Notes under the pieces: generated by a model
The model's database searches: none
What the model was told of the DNA's origin: nothing
What the model saw: the letters and a program-made list of their open reading frames with translations, nothing else
Part shown: one piece after another, positions 51,901 through 57,900 of the stretch
How positions within the stretch are numbered: position 1 is the first letter of the stretch
How the letters are laid out: each line of letters starts with the position of its first letter
Assembly (NCBI RefSeq): GCF_008831285.2
Contig: NC_045143.1
Span: 25,443,662-25,507,661, forward strand
DNA from: Nymphaea colorata
Lineage: Eukaryota > Streptophyta > Magnoliopsida > Nymphaeales > Nymphaeaceae
Direction of reading: 5' to 3'
Length of the DNA stretch: 64,000 nt
Translations under genes and position numbers: made by a program

Positions 51901-54900
51901 TAATAAAACTACTCGTCCGTTTGCTTTAGTTCACTCTGATGTTTGGGGTCCTTCGGGAGTACCCACTTGTCGTGGTTTTCATTATTTTATGACTATTATT
52001 GATGACTACTCCCGTTGTACGTTCGTGTACCTGTTGAAAGAACGTAGTGAAGTTCCCATCATTGTCAAAAATTTTGTTGCATTTGTTGAGACTCAATTTC
52101 AGACATCTGTTCAAGCTTTCCGCACCGATAATGCTCGGGAGTATGTCTCCCAATCTATCGATGATTTCTTGAGGAGCAATGGTATTATTCATGAGACATC
52201 CTGTAGTTACACACCTCCTCAAAATGGCGTGGCCGAACGTAAAAATCGCCATTTTTATTAGAAGTCACCCGTGCCATTATGTTCCATAGGCATGTTCCTA
52301 AGCGCTACTGGGGTGATGCTCTTCTCACTAGTGCCCATCTGATTAACCGTATGCCTACTCGTGTGTTGAATGGTCGTTCTCCCTACTCTGTGCTTAGGCC
52401 CACTCATAACTCTTGGCCTCTTACTCCTCGAGTGTTTGGGTGTACTTGCTTTGTTCATGACCATAGTCCAACCCTTAAGAAACTTGATCCTCGGTCCATC
52501 AAAGCTGTCTTCTTGGGGTATTCTCCAACTCAGAAGGGATATAAGTGTCTTGACCCTACTACCTCCAAAATTTATGTCTCTCGGGATGTTACCTTTCATG
52601 AACATGAGGCGTATTTTCATGTGAATCCTCTTCAGGAGGAGTGTATAGGGAAAGGTGTGGAAGAGTATTCCTCAGACCAGCTGGTTCAGTTTATGGATTT
52701 TTTAGAGTACAAGGTCCGCCACAGTGTGACAGAGACAGTCAGAGGTGATAGCGACCGCCCTGTGCAAGGGAACTCTGTGGATGATCAGCCCACAGTCCGT
52801 GATCATCTGTTCGACCAGGTGTACATCAGAAAGAAGACAGATGTGGTTGAAGATGTTGATGTAACCAATCCCAATCCTGTGAGTTCCCCGGATGACCCCA
52901 TTCCAATAGATGAAGAGCTTCTCATAGCCTTGCGCAAGGGAACCAGGTCATGTACTTCTCACCCTATTCAGAGATTTGTCTCTTATGCGAAACTTAGTAA
53001 GAATTACAAATGTTTTATTACATCCTTGTCTAAGTCTGTGATCCCCAGGTGTGTGGAAGATGCCAGAGAGGATCCTAAGTGGCTACAGGCCATGACAGAG
53101 GAGATGAATGCCTTGGCAAAGAACAGCACGTGGGAAGTTGTTGATATCCCCAAGGACACTCATTTAGTTGGTTCCAAGTGGGTGTTTAGTGTGAAGTACA
53201 AACCTGATGGTACTGTGAAAAGGTATAAGGCTCGCCTTGTTGCAAAGAGGTTCAGTCAGAAATATGGTATTGATTATCTTGAAACTTTTGCCCCTGTTGC
53301 CAAACTGAAAACCGTGAGAGTCATCTCAGCACTTGCTGTGCAAAAGAAGTGGAGCATGGACCAGTTTGATGTCAAGAATGCATTCTTGAACGGTCATCTA
53401 GAAGAAGAGGTCTATATGAGCATGCCCCCTGGATATGCCCAAAGCGGAAAATGTTGTCATCTCAAGAAAGCCTTGTATGGACTAAAGCAGTCTCCTAGGG
53501 CTTGGTTTGAAAGACTGAGGATAGTGATGAAGACTAATGGATACAAACAGGGAAATGGTGATCACACCCTATTCATTAAGCAGAGAAATGGTTTGGTGAG
53601 TCTCCTTCTTGTATACGTTGATGATATGATTGTCACAGGTGACGATGAAGAAGAGAAAAAGAAGATGAAGGAGAGGTTAGCTATTGAATTTGATCTGAAA
53701 GATCTGGATAAACTAAGGTACTTTCTGGGGATAGAGATTGCTCGGTCAGAGACAAGGCTTGTTATGAGCCAAAGGAAGTAAACTCTGCATCTCTTAAAGG
53801 AGACAGGTAAACTTGGATGTAGGCCCTTTCTAACTCCAATGGAGTCTGGTACGAAGATAAGCATCAAAACTGGCAACATCCTGGATGAGGAAGGAAAAGG
53901 TCGGTATCAGAGGTTTGATTGGTAAGCTCATCTATCTTACCCTCACTCGCCCTGATATCACCTATGCTGTGAATGAGTGTTGGGGTATCTGAAAAATGAC
54001 CCAGGGAAAGGATTACTGTATACTCAGCAAGACCAACTTAATATTGAAAGATACTCTGACACAGATTGGGCAGGGTGCACTGATACTAAGGGGTCTACCA
54101 TAAAGTACTGCATCTTTCTAGGGGGTAACCTGATTGTATGGAGAAGTAAAAGACAGGAAGTTTGTTCTAGATCCAGTGCTGAGGCTGAATACAGGGCGGT
54201 TGCTATGGAAGTTACAGAAATGCTATGGTTGAAGATCCTTCTAGCAGATATTGGAATTGAAATGGAAGAGAAGATGAAGATGTACTGCGACAACAAATCT
54301 GCCATTAACCTTGCAAATAATCTCGTCCTGCATGACAGAATCAAACACGTGGAGATTAATCGCCACTTCATACGGGAACGCATTGATTCAAAGGAGTTGA
54401 AGATCAAATTGCAGATGTTTTAACCAAAGCCTTATGTACATCTCAATTTGAAAAAAATGTGAGCAAGCTTGGCATGTTTGACATGTATGCCAAGCTTGAG
54501 GGGGAGTGTTAGAATATCTTGTGTAAGGGAACCGGGTCTGGATATGGACCCGGTCCCATGGGCACGGGAACCGAGAGTGGCTCGGTACCCTAGGCGAGTT
54601 TCCCCCTTATAATCCCACTTAGTGTTGTTTTGTTGATTAAGTGGAATATAATTTTCTCTCTCCTAGGGTTGCGGTTTTGCCCCTAGGTTAGAGCTTCTCC
54701 GTGGTTTTTCACCTCTTCTTGAGGTTTTCCACGTATATCGTGTGTTTCTTCTCTTTTCCTCTCTTCCGTTGCATATTTCTACAAAAAAGAATCTGGATGA
54801 ATTAGGGAGCCACATCCAGTAGGACACTACAATAATAGTTGCCAGAACTTACCTCTTAAAAAAAGGGGGAAACCAATAAATTTTCTGAAAGATGTAAAAA

Positions 54901-57900
54901 AGATAAGGATATTACAAAATATTATCAAATGCAAAGTGAATGGGCCCAAACAAGCAACTGATTGGTCAACAACTAGTCAGTGATTCGTTGCCTAAGTTGA
55001 CCAACCTATGTCTGACCTACACCTTTACAATTTGGAGACCAAAGACGCATCCATAGGCTAGCATCCACAGCTGACTGGCAACTAGTCGTTTAACAACATA
55101 TATTGCAGTTTAGAGAGCATTTTGTCATTCTTTATTTAAGCTTCCAGGAACCAGTAACGTGTAAATTGTAAACCATGTCAAACCAAGACCGATCAATATC
55201 CAAACAGAAATCGATTCTTAAAAGGAGAACTTCATTTTTGCAATTTAAGCGTAAAACAATCCTAAAAGAGACACTTCATGCAAATATTGAATTCTTGAAG
55301 AAGTCATTGATATATTTAAGCATAAAAGTGATTCTAAAATAATCATTGATTTTTATGACCTTACTACTAAGTGAAGCATGATATCCTATGTCACATGGGT
55401 GTGGGTGCTGGTGCGGGTGCGAGATGAGGCAAATTCCAAAAAAAAATATTGGATGCAGGTGCGTCGAGGGCATAGACATATATATATATATATATAATAT
55501 GTTATATATAAGTAATTTTATTATTCTATATTTTAAATTTTTTTGTATCAAGATTACCTTAATTTCATACAAGATTCAAAGTTTTATTAAATAAAATAGA
55601 AGGAAGAAAGAGAGCAAAGAGAAAAGGAAAGGGAAATGATAGAAGGAAAAAATGAAAAAAAAAACACAAGACAAGAAAAGAATGGGCCCGACACGGTCGA
55701 ACTGAGTCAGGTGCCATGTCAGGCCACATCCACACCTGAGTCGACTCAGGTGCGCCACCATTTTTGGCGCACCCGTGTGACTTAGATGATATCATACCCA
55801 CTGTAACATGAGACAAATCATTAATAAGAGGAAAACAAACTTAAGCTGGCATAAGTTGGAAGAATAAATTCTTAGCAACTCGATCTTCCAGATACATACC
55901 ACAAAGATTGCAAATAAAGTGTTTCCCATGATCAATGAACTTCATGAAAGGATTGATATAACCCTTACAACGAGAACAGCGAACAGGTCCACCTTCCCCA
56001 AAATCCACAACCTGAGGTGATCCATAATAAAAGCATGTAAAATAACACCACAAATGAACCTATCCAAAGGTTATCCAACTGAAAGTGTGTACTAAAAGTC
56101 TAAAACTAATATTATTGAGTACTGAATAAATGCTTTAAGAAGAACATCCATATCCTTTATTCCTTTTGCATTGCTACATGTAAAAGCCACTCTCTGAAAC
56201 CGAATGCAGATCAGTCCACCTAGTGTCTTTCCCTTAACAATGTGGAATAGCACACGGATCATTTGTTTCCCTTAATGTACAATCGTTAGTACAGTCACAA
56301 GGCCGTCAGGAGCATATCTATGGTCCTTGAAGTAAGGGACATAAAGCTCCAGCTGACTTGATCTTAGTTCTTTGACACAGAGAACCAAGAATGTGATTTT
56401 TTTTAAAATAAAAAAATGCTTATTACTTCCCTCATATGGTCACCCAATCCAGCAACTAACAATCATGAAAAGCTATTATTATTTTGTTGAAATATGAAGG
56501 GTGTAAATTTGCCAGAAGCAGAACTACATGAAAGACGGCTCTTCTGTATACATATCGAAATCAAGCAAAGTTATCATCCAACAACTCAATCCTTTTGGGA
56601 ATTTAAAATGAACTATTAGGTAGTGAAGCAGGGAAAAGAAAACATTCACAATTGGGCATCTCGAGATGTAAGACAAGTCCCTTAAAGAGTACTGAGAAGT
56701 GCAATCAGTAGTCTGCTAGACTGCTTCCAAGCCTAGCTAGATTTCTTTCTTTTCCGCATCTGCATGACCATTTGAAGGAAAGGGAACAGGATTTATGAAC
56801 AAAGACAACAATTCTTACTTTTGTTGGGCAGCATTACACAGGAAATCTGGAAGAAATTAAGCATTCATATGTCTTCATGTCCTAAAAGAACAAAGAATGA
56901 AAGAAGACTTCAAGTGCCAAAGCACAAGAAGGAATGAATAAAAAAAAGGAAGATTAAACCTACCTAAATGACAACCAGTTGGTTTCTAATTTGGGATTAC
57001 ATTCCATTTGGATCACAGAATTGAATTAGCTGAAAAAAATCTTAGTTCAAGCACCGATATTCATATGAGCAGGAATTGGACCACCCACAATCTATCCAGA
57101 TCATCATTCTTCTGTTTGTAACCAGAGATATGGGTCCAGAGTCCAGACCAGTTATGCAGAATAGACCAATCAACTCATAAAGCTAGTTGCCTAGTTGTGC
57201 CCTTGGCCTGCATGACAGAACCAGCTAAACTAAAACAAAATAAGTGACCCGGTCATTTTGCTGAGATATCATACTATTAACTAAAACTTAGTACCCTCAA
57301 CTGTTCAAGATTATATTTAGACTCCCAAGGAAAATGTGATTACTCATTCGATTTTTCTAATTCATACATTGCACATATTAAGAAATTCTGAAACCAGTTA
57401 CTCATTGCAATATATCATGGTAAAATTATAGGTCCAGAAAGCTCTGATCTCATTTGAGGAAAGCCAGATTCAAAAAGAACACCTCAGCATGAAGGTCAAC
57501 AACAGCTGCAGTTCATAATCCACAAGTAAGAAGCAACCATGTTAAAGGTGTTGACCCATGGAACCTATTGTTGGTTAATGTGTCAACGAAGTCAATCAGA
57601 TACACACCCCAGGAAAGGTAGGCATGAAGTACTATGATGGAGCAAGATTGAATATTACTTGGATAGGCTCCTCCAAAGGATGAGGAAATGCTAAAGGTTG
57701 AACTAGCAGAGCCAATGGCATGCTTGATGTTGACAAAAGGTCACTGGTGCAAGGAATCTGGAAACATTTAGATGAAAAACGAACTTCAATAATAGTAAAA
57801 AAGTACAAACTAGGTGAAGAATAAATTCATATCCAAAAGTAATATTTGAACTGGCATAGACAAGTACCTGATTCATGGTACATCTCATGTACCGTGGGCT

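Larger units (their letters stand above)
49652..54783 (+). mobile_element. Copia element 5, very young but coding-broken, in intron 4
   Basis: 5,132 bp, antisense to the gene. LTRs 49652-49928 and 54507-54783 (277 bp) are identical by eye. PBS TGGTATCAGAGCC at 49929-49941; polypurine tract GAGGGGGAG just before 54507. Flanks GAAAA and AAAAA form a 5-bp duplication with one mismatch. The protein type matches element 2 ([25 protein letters not shown]), so the two are one lineage. Pol is split by a small insertion, a stop and deletions. Confidence 0.95.
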
